Shown: piece by piece, positions 53,768 to 61,224 of the stretch
Layout of the letters: the number at the start of each line of letters is the position of its first letter
Numbering within the stretch: the stretch's first letter is position 1
Assembly: GCF_023074185.1 (NCBI RefSeq)
Contig: NZ_JADPKY010000170.1
Location: 62,001-126,000 of the forward strand
Source of the DNA: Bradyrhizobium sp. 132
GTDB lineage: Bacteria > Pseudomonadota > Alphaproteobacteria > Rhizobiales > Xanthobacteraceae
Direction of reading: 5' to 3'
DNA: 64,000 nt
Notes under the pieces: model-generated
Told to the model about the DNA's origin: nothing
Database searches by the model: none
What the model saw: the letters and a program-made list of their open reading frames with translations, nothing else
Program-made: the position numbers and the translations under genes

Positions 53768-54202
53768 CTAGAACGGCTTCACGATCACCATGATGACGAT
53801 CAAAATCATCAGAGCAGTTGGTACCTCGTTGATAATCCGATAGAATTTCTGGCTTCGTGGGCGCCGGTCCGTGGCGAAATCCTTCAACCATCGCGAAAAA
53901 AAGCCGTGGACCGCGGACATCGCCAGGACCAGTGCCAGTTTTACGTGCAGCCAGCCGAAGGTGAACCAGTGACCGGCCCAGGCGAGATAGAGCCCGGCGA
54001 GCCAGGTGACGATCATGGCAGGGTTGATGATCGCCTTGAACAGCCGACGCTCCATGATCTTGAACGTTTCCGACTGTTTCGAGCCGATCTCGGCCTCGCA
54101 GTGATAGACGAACAGCCGTGGCAGATAGAGCATGCCCGCCATCCAGGAGATGACGGCGATCACATGCAGCGCCTTGATCCAGAGATAGACGTCTTCGAAC
54201 AT
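53768..54202 (-). CDS. hemJ: Protoporphyrinogen IX oxidase HemJ
   Basis: 144 residues with four predicted helices. MFEDVYLWIKALHVIAVISWMAGM contains the conserved His in helix 1, then LPRLFVYHCEAE, LKDFATDRRPRSQKFYRIINEVP (about 105) and a final helix. The family oxidises protoporphyrinogen IX to protoporphyrin IX in heme synthesis at the inner membrane. The ATG at 54202 matches the family start; the frame upstream is leader. It is the last minus-strand gene before the divergence point, next to the proposed origin. Confidence 0.92.
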   Translation of the reverse strand: MFEDVYLWIKALHVIAVISWMAGMLYLPRLFVYHCEAEIGSKQSETFKIMERRLFKAIINPAMIVTWLAGLYLAWAGHWFTFGWLHVKLALVLAMSAVHGFFSRWLKDFATDRRPRSQKFYRIINEVPTALMILIVIMVIVKPF

Positions 54203-54658
54203 TTTTCTGCGTCCGGATTTCTGCCGAGGCAAGGGAACTGGGGATAGTAAGAACCCGTTAAGGTCTTGCCTGCACACTTATCCGTCCGTAGCGCCCTTCT
54301 CCAATAAGAATCTTAGATTCTTAAGGTTTGAGTCTATGTGACGGTGAATTGGACTCACACAATTCAGTCCGCCCGTTGCCACGCGCTTATTCACATCCAT
54401 CAACATATACCCGATCGCTCTGGTCGCTTTCGATAAGTCGACCAGCTTCAAAGGCTTGCGCGTTTCTGTCGGCAGCTTATCAAGGGGGTTATCGGCCCAA
54501 TCCCGTTTCCCTTTCGGCAGGGCGTCGAACTTGTTCTCAGGGGCAGTGGTGTGAAGAAAGTTAGCGGTTATCCCGCCCCTGCTGTCGCACATCCCTTTCC
54601 GAGCGGTTAAGCTCCACAGAAATCCACAAACCACACCGCCTTCATACAAAGAGCTTTT
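54203..54658. other. Proposed chromosomal origin of replication (oriC)
   Basis: 456 bp between divergent hemJ and PPSR. It contains TTATTCACA (54387-54395), a perfect DnaA box, plus weaker relatives (TTATCCGTC near 54278, AATCCACAA near 54630). A CtrA-like GTAA-N7-TTAA stands at 54247-54261. Base composition is about half G+C, lower than the flanks. Gene strands switch here from minus to plus, and the parS cluster is 4-6 kb away. In Caulobacter and Rickettsia the origin lies beside the same PPSR-type gene, which supports the assignment by inference. Confidence 0.6.
54278..54592 (-). CDS. Orphan low-GC reading frame in the origin region
   Basis: An open frame of 104 residues on the minus strand (MCDSRGGITANFLHTT... 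ending EKGATDG), with Lys- and Leu-rich protein-like composition and no stop for at least 127 codons of non-coding sequence. Base composition near 50% G+C and codon use without GC-rich third positions differ from neighbours, so it may be a transferred gene or chance. GTG starts further up (around 54640) are alternatives. I recognise no domain. It overlaps the proposed origin, so expression is uncertain. Confidence 0.35.
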   Translation of the reverse strand: MCDSRGGITANFLHTTAPENKFDALPKGKRDWADNPLDKLPTETRKPLKLVDLSKATRAIGYMLMDVNKRVATGGLNCVSPIHRHIDSNLKNLRFLLEKGATDG

Positions 54659-55498
54659 GTGCCGACCTCGAACAATTATTTCCATCTGCACCTCGTCTCC
54701 GACTCCACCGGTGAGACGCTGATCACGGTCGCACGCGCCGTTGCCGCCCAGTACGCCAACGTTACCCCGGTCGAGCATGTCTATCCGCTGGTGCGCAGCC
54801 AGAAACAGCTCGATCGTGTGCTCGACGAGATCGAGGAAGCGCCGGGAATCGTGCTGTTCACGCTGCTTGAGAAGGACCTGGTTTCCAGGCTCGAGGACAA
54901 GTGCAAGGGGATCAATGTTCCGAGCCTGTCGATCATCGGCCCGGTGATGCAATTGTTCGAGGCGTATCTCGGAGCTGCCACGACCGGCCGGGTCGGCGCC
55001 CAGCACGTGCTCAATGCCGAATACTTCAAGCGCATCGACGCGCTGAACTACACCATGATCCATGATGACGGTCAGCATGTCGAAGGGCTCGACGACGCGG
55101 ACGTGGTGCTTGTCGGTGTCTCCCGCACCTCCAAGACTCCGACGTCGATCTACCTTGCCAATCGCGGCATCCGCACTGCCAACGTGCCGCTGGTTCCGGG
55201 CATTCCGGTTCCCTTGCAATTGGAAACGTTAACGCGACCGCTGGTCGTGAGCTTGCATGCGACGCCGGAACGCTTGATTCAAGTGCGCCAGAACCGCCTG
55301 CTCTCGATGGGCGCCGATTCCAGCAGTGACACCTATATCGACAGGCAGTCAGTCGCGGAGGAGGTCGCATTCGCCCGCAAGCTGAGCGCCAAGCACGATT
55401 GGCCGCTGCTCGACGTCACGCGGCGCTCGATCGAGGAAACCGCCGCGGCGATCATGAAGCTCTATAGCGACCGCCAGCGTAACCGGCCTTCTGAATAG
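54659..55498 (+). CDS. Pyruvate, phosphate/water dikinase regulatory protein (PPSR/DUF299)
   Basis: 279 residues. The P-loop-like ATP site GVSRTSKTPTSIYLA (about 152-166) and LVSDSTGETLITVARA at the N-terminus are signatures of the DUF299 bifunctional kinase/phosphorylase that controls PEP synthase or pyruvate phosphate dikinase by phosphorylating a threonine. In many alphaproteobacteria this gene flanks the origin. It starts with GTG at 54659, preceded by AAAGAG. maf follows 19 bp on. Whether the target is PpsA or PpdK is not shown. Confidence 0.93.
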   Translation: MPTSNNYFHLHLVSDSTGETLITVARAVAAQYANVTPVEHVYPLVRSQKQLDRVLDEIEEAPGIVLFTLLEKDLVSRLEDKCKGINVPSLSIIGPVMQLFEAYLGAATTGRVGAQHVLNAEYFKRIDALNYTMIHDDGQHVEGLDDADVVLVGVSRTSKTPTSIYLANRGIRTANVPLVPGIPVPLQLETLTRPLVVSLHATPERLIQVRQNRLLSMGADSSSDTYIDRQSVAEEVAFARKLSAKHDWPLLDVTRRSIEETAAAIMKLYSDRQRNRPSE

Positions 55499-55517
55499 TC
55501 TTGGGAATAATTTTGCG

Positions 55518-56126
55518 ATGGGTCTGTGGCTCGGCAAATCTTCGTTGATCCTGGCCTCGCAGAGCAGCGCGCGAAAGATGCTGCTGGCCAATGCCGGGCT
55601 CGAGTTCAAGGCGATCACGGCTGATATCGACGAGCGCGGTATCCAGGCTGCCTCGGGGCTTTCGAGTCCGGGCGAGATCGCCCTGCTGCTGGCGCGCGAA
55701 AAGGCCACGGCAGTCTCGGCCAATCATGCAGGAAGCACCGTCATCGGTGCGGATCAAACGCTGGCCCTTGGCGATCGCCTGTTCAACAAGCCTGCGGGCC
55801 GCTCCCAGGCGCTGGCGCAATTGCGCGATCTCTCCGGCAAGTGCCATGAGTTGAATTCCGCCGTGGCGATAGCACGCGATGGCGAGATCATCTTCGAGGA
55901 CGTCTCGGTCGCCCGCCTGTCCATGCGGCAAATGACCGAGGCTGAGCTTTCGGCCTATCTCGACGTCGCCGGCGATGCAGTCGCCACCAGCGTCGGCGGC
56001 TACCAGCTCGAAAGCCTGGGTATCCATTTGTTCGAGCGTATCGAGGGCGACCACTTCACCATTCTCGGCCTGCCGCTGCTGCCGCTGCTTGCGTTCCTGC
56101 GGCGCGAGCGGCTAGTTGCGGTGTGA
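55518..56126 (+). CDS. maf: Maf-family nucleotide pyrophosphatase
   Basis: 202 residues. LILASQSSARKMLLANAGLEF (about 10-30) with SxxR and STVIGADQTLALGD (about 70) with the catalytic Asp are conserved Maf features. YLDVAGDAVATSVGGYQLE (about 149) is the usual C-terminal signature. Maf hydrolyses non-canonical or modified nucleotides, or dTTP/UTP, to monophosphates. It lies in the usual PPSR-maf-coaE-dnaQ order, with aroE missing between maf and coaE. The ATG at 55518 gives normal length. Confidence 0.93.
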   Translation: MGLWLGKSSLILASQSSARKMLLANAGLEFKAITADIDERGIQAASGLSSPGEIALLLAREKATAVSANHAGSTVIGADQTLALGDRLFNKPAGRSQALAQLRDLSGKCHELNSAVAIARDGEIIFEDVSVARLSMRQMTEAELSAYLDVAGDAVATSVGGYQLESLGIHLFERIEGDHFTILGLPLLPLLAFLRRERLVAV

Positions 56127-56149
56127 ATGGCAGATATGGCTGGGCACTG

Positions 56150-56743
56150 ATGCGAATCCTGGGACTGACCGGCTCGATCGGGATGGGCAAATCCACCACC
56201 GCGAAATTATTCGAGGAGGCCGGCGTCCCTGTCTACGATGCCGATGCGGCCGTGCATCAGCTCTATGAGGGCGAAGCTGCGCCCGCGATCGAGGCCGCCT
56301 TCCCCGGCACCACCGCGAACGGCAAGGTCGATCGGCCGAAACTGTCGGCGCGTGTGGTGCACGATCCCGCCGCCATCAAGCAGCTCGAGAAGATCGTCCA
56401 TCCGATGCTCGGCGCTTCCCGAAACAAATTCTTCGCCGACGCCGCTGACGCGCCGGTCGTGGTGCTGGACATTCCGCTGCTGTTCGAGACGGGCGGCGAG
56501 ACGCGGGTCGATGCCGTGGTCGTCGTGACGACGTCTCCGGAACTCCAGCGCGAGCGGGTACTGGCGCGCGGCACGATGGACGAGGCCAAGCTCGACGCCA
56601 TTATCGCCAAGCAGACGCCCGACGCGGAAAAGCGCAAGCGTGCCGATTTCGTGGTGGATACCTCACACGGACTCGAACCGGTGCGCGCCCAAATCGCGCA
56701 CATCCTCGCCGAGGTCGTTAAGATGCCGCAGCGGCGAGCCTGA
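56150..56743 (+). CDS. coaE: Dephospho-CoA kinase
   Basis: 197 residues. P-loop MRILGLTGSIGMGKSTTAKLF (8-15 core GSIGMGKS), then VYDADAAVHQLY (about 30, conserved Asp) and DIPLLFETGGETRVDAVVVV (about 105). It phosphorylates dephospho-CoA to CoA, the last step of CoA synthesis. The ATG at 56150 precedes the P-loop directly; GTG 56123, overlapping the maf stop, is an alternative. dnaQ follows 28 bp on. Confidence 0.95.
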   Translation: MRILGLTGSIGMGKSTTAKLFEEAGVPVYDADAAVHQLYEGEAAPAIEAAFPGTTANGKVDRPKLSARVVHDPAAIKQLEKIVHPMLGASRNKFFADAADAPVVVLDIPLLFETGGETRVDAVVVVTTSPELQRERVLARGTMDEAKLDAIIAKQTPDAEKRKRADFVVDTSHGLEPVRAQIAHILAEVVKMPQRRA

Positions 56744-56771
56744 TTCGCCGCCTTACACGGCTTGCTGAATC

Positions 56772-57488
56772 ATGCGCGAAATCGTTCTCGACACCGAAAC
56801 CACCGGCCTCGATCCGCTGCGTGGAGATCGCCTGGTCGAAATCGGCTGCGTCGAGATGTTCAATCGCATGCCGACGGGGCAGAGTTTCCACGTCTACATC
56901 AATCCCGAAAGGGACATGCCGGCGGAAGCCTTTGCCGTGCACGGGCTGTCGGCCGAGTTTCTGGCGACGAAGCAGCTGTTTCACGAGGTCGTCGACGAGT
57001 TTCTGGAGTTCATCGGCGACGCGCCGCTGGTGATCCACAACGCCTCGTTCGACATCAGTTTCATCAACGCCGAGTTGGACCGGATCAAGCGCGCGGCGAT
57101 CCCGCGTGAGCGGCTGGTCGATACGCTGCTGCTGGCGCGGCGCAAGCATCCCGGCGTGTCGAACCGGCTCGACGATCTCTGCTCGCGCTATGCGATCGAC
57201 AATTCACGCCGAACCAAGCACGGCGCGTTGCTCGACGCCGAGTTGCTTGCGGAAGTTTATGTCGATCTGGTCGGGGCGCGGCAATCGCAGCTGCTTCTGG
57301 CTTCGGAAGCCGAGGAGATGCGCGTCAATGGTGCTGCCGATGCGCCGCGGCGGCAGCGGCCGGTGCCGCTCACGCCGCGGATTTCAGACGCCGAGCGCGA
57401 GGCCCACCGGGCCTTCATCGCGACCCTCGGCGACAAGGCGATCTGGAACGAGTTCTTGCCCGCTCCAGCCGCCGCTTCGGCCGGTTAG
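56772..57488 (+). CDS. dnaQ: DNA polymerase III, epsilon subunit
   Basis: 238 residues. Exonuclease motif I is EIVLDTETTGLDPLRGD (Asp and Glu), motif II HNASFDISFINAEL (about 94), and motif III TKHGALLDAELLAEVY (His-xxxx-Asp). It is the proofreading 3'-5' exonuclease of the replicase. The C-terminal tail after the domain resembles the polymerase-binding tail. Its stop overlaps the stop of the convergent secB gene by three bases (TTAG). Confidence 0.95.
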   Translation: MREIVLDTETTGLDPLRGDRLVEIGCVEMFNRMPTGQSFHVYINPERDMPAEAFAVHGLSAEFLATKQLFHEVVDEFLEFIGDAPLVIHNASFDISFINAELDRIKRAAIPRERLVDTLLLARRKHPGVSNRLDDLCSRYAIDNSRRTKHGALLDAELLAEVYVDLVGARQSQLLLASEAEEMRVNGAADAPRRQRPVPLTPRISDAEREAHRAFIATLGDKAIWNEFLPAPAAASAG

Positions 57489-57967
57489 GCCTGACCGGCC
57501 GGCGGAGCGGCCATTTGCCGCTCCATGTTCTGACGATAGAGACCGACGAAGTCGACCGGATCCAGCATCAGGGGCGGGAACCCGCCGTCGCGCACGGCGG
57601 TCGCGATGATCTCACGGGCGAACGGGAACAGCAGGCGCGGGCATTCGATCATGACCAGCGGATGCAGATTGTCCTTCGGCACATTGGAGATCCGGAACAC
57701 GCCGGCATAGGCGAGCTCGAACGAAAACATGATCTTGCCGGCGGTCTCGGCCTTGCCCTCGACCGACAGGGTCACCTCGAACTCCTGTTCGCTGAGGTTG
57801 TTGGCGCTGACATTGATCTGGATGTTGATCTGGGGCGGCTGGCTCTGCTGCTGGAGCGAGCTGGGCGCGTTCGGATTTTCGAACGAGAGATCCTTGGTAT
57901 ATTGCGCCAGCACGTTGAGCTGGGGAGCCTGGGCCGCCTCGGGAGGGGTGCCGTTACCGTTGGTCAT
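57485..57967 (-). CDS. secB: Protein-export chaperone SecB
   Basis: 160 residues. INIQINVSANNLSEQEFEVTLSVEGKA (about 49-75) is the substrate-binding core, and LHPLVMIECPRLLFPFAREIIATAVRDGGFPPLMLDPVDF (segments of it, about 104-143) the conserved C-terminal half. SecB keeps preproteins unfolded for SecA. Gene position next to dnaQ is the usual one in alphaproteobacteria. Stop codon shared with dnaQ as TTAG. Confidence 0.95.
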   Translation of the reverse strand: MTNGNGTPPEAAQAPQLNVLAQYTKDLSFENPNAPSSLQQQSQPPQINIQINVSANNLSEQEFEVTLSVEGKAETAGKIMFSFELAYAGVFRISNVPKDNLHPLVMIECPRLLFPFAREIIATAVRDGGFPPLMLDPVDFVGLYRQNMERQMAAPPAGQA

Positions 57968-58386
57968 AAGAGTGTCTCCTTACCCGATTGGGCTGAATTT
58001 CGCGGCGGTTGGCTAACATAGGGCTACCTCGTTCCACAAGGACGAACGGTCCCGGATGGGGAATTCAGGCCGCGCCCACAGCGGTGTCGTTCACCCCCGC
58101 CGATCCAGCCAAGTCGCGCCTTAAACGATTGAAGATGCGCGATTTCCGGGCAGGATCGGGTTTCCCCTTAAGCATAAAACGCGCTACACTCAGTGCTGTG
58201 CCAAAAGGCGCCATTGGCCGGGCCAGGTTTCGTGCCTACATCCCACGGACCTGACGCGCGGACCTAAAATGGTGACGTAGACTTGCCGTTTCCGTGTGGA
58301 ACGGTCTACTGGCCGGATCGATTTTCCCGGCAACGACCCATTCGGGACGGCTCCTTATCTACAGAAGACTAGAAAGCGAATACGAC
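57968..58386. other. Divergent intergenic region, secB to the Tim44-type gene
   Basis: 419 bp that must contain two divergent promoters. A weak 81-codon frame (58009-58254) is Arg-rich and looks spurious. No repeat, RNA gene or strong hairpin was found. Confidence 0.5.
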
Positions 58387-59082
58387 GTGGACATCTACAC
58401 CATCATCTTCCTGGCGCTGGCGGTCTTCATCTTTCTGAGGCTGCGCAGTGTGCTGGGGCAGCGCACCGGCAACGAACGGCCGCCGTTCGACCGTAACGCG
58501 CTCCAGGGTGCCCAGGACAAGAACGTCGTGACCATGCCGGGCAAGGTCATCGACCAGGCCCCGTTGGCGCCGACGGCCGAGCCGGCCCCGCCTTCCGACC
58601 GCTGGAAGGGCCTGACCGAGCCCGGCACCGTGCTGGCGCAGGGCCTGGACGGCATCGTCGAAAAGGATTCCACCTTCGATCCACGCCATTTCATCTCCGG
58701 CGCCCGCGGCGCCTATGAGATGATCGTGCTGGCCTTTGCCAATGGCGACCGCCGCGCGCTACGCGACCTGTTGTCGTCGGAGGTCTATGACAGCTTCGAT
58801 GCCGCCATCAAGGAGCGCGAGAAGAACGAGCAGAAGACCGAGACGCGCTTCGTCTCGATCGACAAGGCCGAGCTCGTCGGCGCCGAGCTGCGCGACCGTA
58901 CCGCCCAGCTCACGATCCGCTTCGTCTCGCAGATGATCTCGGCGACCCGGGACAAGGCCGGCAACATCGTCGACGGCAGCGCCGATACCGTCGCCGACAT
59001 CACCGACATCTGGACTTTCGCCCGCGACATCACCTCTCGCGATCCGAACTGGAAGCTGGTTGGCACCGGAAGCGCGAATTAA
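58387..59082 (+). CDS. Tim44/TimA-domain protein
   Basis: 231 residues starting GTG at 58387, with one membrane helix at the N-terminus (VDIYTIIFLALAVFIFLRLRSVLG). The Tim44-like domain (about 95-230) includes FDPRHFISGARGAYEMIVLAFANGDRRALRDLLS and FVSQMISATRDKAGNIVDG. Alphaproteobacterial TimA relates to mitochondrial Tim44, which helps protein import; here it probably acts at the inner membrane in an unproven role. It overlaps the mltA start by 23 bp, implying an operon. Confidence 0.9.
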   Translation: MDIYTIIFLALAVFIFLRLRSVLGQRTGNERPPFDRNALQGAQDKNVVTMPGKVIDQAPLAPTAEPAPPSDRWKGLTEPGTVLAQGLDGIVEKDSTFDPRHFISGARGAYEMIVLAFANGDRRALRDLLSSEVYDSFDAAIKEREKNEQKTETRFVSIDKAELVGAELRDRTAQLTIRFVSQMISATRDKAGNIVDGSADTVADITDIWTFARDITSRDPNWKLVGTGSAN

Positions 59083-60637
59083 GGCTTTCCTGAAGACCAG
59101 CGCGACGGCGCTTTGCGCAGCTGTCGTCGCGCTATCGTCGTTTTCGCTCGGCGCCGAGGCGGCGCGGCGCCACTATCGCAGCCATCACCATCATCTCCCG
59201 GAATTGCCCGCCGCGCCGCCGCGGGCCTTGCCGTATCCGCAGCTTCCCCTGCCATTCGAAATCCCTGGCGCCCAATATCTGCCGCTGGCCTGGGCCGACG
59301 TAAAGGGCTGGAGCGACGACGCTCATCTCGCCGCCTATAAGACGTTTCGCGCGAGCTGCCGCCCGATCAGCGCGCAGACCGGCGCTCCCGAGCCGAAGGC
59401 TTTGGGGGCTTCGCTGAGCGAACCCTGCCGGGCAGCGAAATCTCTTGAGCTTGCTGACGACGCGAAAGCCAAAACCTTCTTCGAGGAGAATTTCGCGCCG
59501 CTGCGCATCTCCCGCCTCGGGGAGCCCGATGGTTTCGTCACCGGCTATTACGAGCCGGTGCTGGAGGGATCGCGCACGCAGACCGATGTCTACAACATCC
59601 CGGTCTATCGCCGACCCTCGAACCTGTTCGTGCGCGGCTACAAGCAGGATTCGGTCAGCCTGCCCAACAAGGGCCCGGTGTATCGCAAGATCGGCCGCCG
59701 CAAGCTCGTGCCCTATTATGACCGCAGCGAGATCGAGGACGGCAAGATCGCCGGCCGCGGACTCGAGATTGCCTGGCTGAAGGACCCGACCGATCTGCTG
59801 TTCGCCCAGATCCAGGGCTCGGCGCGGATCAAGTTCGACGACGGCGGCACGGTCCGGCTCAACTACGACGCCTATAACGGCTATCCCTATACGGCGGTCG
59901 GTCGCATCCTGATCGAGCGCGGCATCATTCCGAAGGAAGAGATGTCGATGCAGAAGATCAGGGAGTGGATGGCGCAGACCCCTGACGGCGCCAGGGAACT
60001 GCGGCGCCAGAACCGTTCCTACATCTTCTTCCGCGAGGTCAATCTGTCCGACAAGGACGAGGCGGTCGGCGCGCAAGGTATTCCGCTGACGGCCGGCCGC
60101 TCGATCGCGGTCGACAAATCGCTGCACGTCTACGGTACCCCGTTCTTCATCGAGGGTGAGCTGCCGATCGATTCCGAACGCGCGAAGACGCCGTTCCATC
60201 GCTTGATGATCGCGCAGGACACCGGCTCGGCCATCATCGGACCCGCGCGGGCCGATCTCTATTTCGGCGCAGGCCAGGAGGCCGGCCGGGTCTCCGGGCG
60301 GCTGCGCCATGCCATGCATTTCGTGATGCTGGTGCCGAAGAGCCTCGATCCCACAGTGCGCGGCGCGCGGCTGCCGGTGCCGGACCCACGGCCCTCGGAG
60401 AAGATCGCAAAGCTGTTTCCGCAAACCGAGCCTGCGAAGGATTCCGCTAAGGATCCGAGCAAGGATCCGACCAAGGATCCGACCAAGACGGCGGCTCCGG
60501 CCGCAGCCGTGACACAAGGCAAAGGTGAGACGGTCGCCGTCGCCAACCCGGTCCCGCTGCCGGCACCGCGCCCGCTGATAGAGCCTGTTCGCGAGCCGCG
60601 GCGGCCGGTGAAAAATCATCCCCATCGGCAGCAATGA
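59060..60637 (+). CDS. mltA: Membrane-bound lytic murein transglycosylase A (MltA)
   Basis: 525 residues. TTG start at 59060. A signal segment (CAAVVALSSFSLGAEA) is followed by the MltA barrel, GFVTGYYEPVLEGSRTQTD (about 155), and the catalytic double-psi core IAQDTGSAIIGPARADLYFG (about 384-403) with the essential Asp. The tail carries a 12-nt tandem repeat encoding KDP(T/S) units. The enzyme cleaves peptidoglycan to 1,6-anhydro ends. It overlaps the upstream Tim44-type gene (23 bp) and shares ATGA with the Smr gene. Confidence 0.92.
   Translation: MAPEARIKAFLKTSATALCAAVVALSSFSLGAEAARRHYRSHHHHLPELPAAPPRALPYPQLPLPFEIPGAQYLPLAWADVKGWSDDAHLAAYKTFRASCRPISAQTGAPEPKALGASLSEPCRAAKSLELADDAKAKTFFEENFAPLRISRLGEPDGFVTGYYEPVLEGSRTQTDVYNIPVYRRPSNLFVRGYKQDSVSLPNKGPVYRKIGRRKLVPYYDRSEIEDGKIAGRGLEIAWLKDPTDLLFAQIQGSARIKFDDGGTVRLNYDAYNGYPYTAVGRILIERGIIPKEEMSMQKIREWMAQTPDGARELRRQNRSYIFFREVNLSDKDEAVGAQGIPLTAGRSIAVDKSLHVYGTPFFIEGELPIDSERAKTPFHRLMIAQDTGSAIIGPARADLYFGAGQEAGRVSGRLRHAMHFVMLVPKSLDPTVRGARLPVPDPRPSEKIAKLFPQTEPAKDSAKDPSKDPTKDPTKTAAPAAAVTQGKGETVAVANPVPLPAPRPLIEPVREPRRPVKNHPHRQQ
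60437..60484 (+). repeat. 12-nt tandem repeat within mltA
   Basis: Four units of 12 nt (60437, 60449, 60461, 60473), AAGGATCCGACC-like, encode KDSA, KDPS, KDPT, KDPT. It lies in the Pro/Lys-rich tail beyond the catalytic domain and is probably length-variable. Confidence 0.75.
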
Positions 60638-61224
60638 AGCGATCGTCCCGTCCGCCCGTGCCGGAGCCTCGTCCCTCGCCGCGCCGTCGCGCGCTGAGCG
60701 AGGAAGAACGCGCGCTGTGGGATACGATCGCAAACCAGGTCAAGCCGCTGAGGAAGCATCGCGCGGCGAAGGCGCAAGCTGCGCCGCGCACGGAGCCTTC
60801 ACCCGCCGCGCCTGCCGCGCGGCCTGCGCCATCGCCGCGTCCGATCGCTGCCGTCCCGGCGCTGCGCGTCGCAAAACCGGCCATTCCGCCGCTGGCGCCG
60901 CTTGGGAAGCGTGAGCGAACGAAACTCTCGCGCGGGCGCAGCGAGATCGAGGCCCGCCTCGATCTGCACGGCATGACCCAGCTGCGCGCCCATCGCGCGC
61001 TGACCGGATTCCTGCACCGCGCCCACCATGACGGCCTGACCTTCGTGCTCGTCATCACCGGCAAGGGGCGAAGCGGCGGCGAAAGCGGCGTGCTGCGCCG
61101 CCAGGTGCCGGAATGGCTGAGCCTGCCGGAATTCCGGGCTTTTGTGGTCGGCTTTGAGGAAGCCGGTATCGGCCATGGCGGCGAGGGCGCGCTCTACGTG
61201 CGGATTCGCCGGGCGAGATTTTAG
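60634..61224 (+). CDS. Smr domain protein
   Basis: 196 residues. The N-terminal 90 are basic, Ala/Pro-rich and probably unstructured. The Smr domain has LDLHGMTQLRAHRALTGFLHR (about 109) and VLVITGKGRSGGESGVLRRQVPEWL (about 139), the conserved LDLHG and TGxGxxS-like elements of MutS2-type nucleases. Stand-alone Smr proteins have endonuclease activity on nicked or branched DNA, or bind RNA; the precise role here is unknown. It starts as ATGA with the mltA stop. It shares a TTAG stop overlap with the opposing gene. Confidence 0.9.
   Translation: MKRSSRPPVPEPRPSPRRRALSEEERALWDTIANQVKPLRKHRAAKAQAAPRTEPSPAAPAARPAPSPRPIAAVPALRVAKPAIPPLAPLGKRERTKLSRGRSEIEARLDLHGMTQLRAHRALTGFLHRAHHDGLTFVLVITGKGRSGGESGVLRRQVPEWLSLPEFRAFVVGFEEAGIGHGGEGALYVRIRRARF

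Noticed and set aside
56976..56988. parS-like TGTTTCACG inside dnaQ
   Set aside because: Half-site only, within a conserved coding sequence.
58009..58254. An 81-codon frame between secB and the Tim44-type gene
   Set aside because: Arg-rich, no ribosome site and no conserved feature; probably chance.
60437..60484. CRISPR-like repeats in mltA
   Set aside because: In-frame coding repeats with no spacers.
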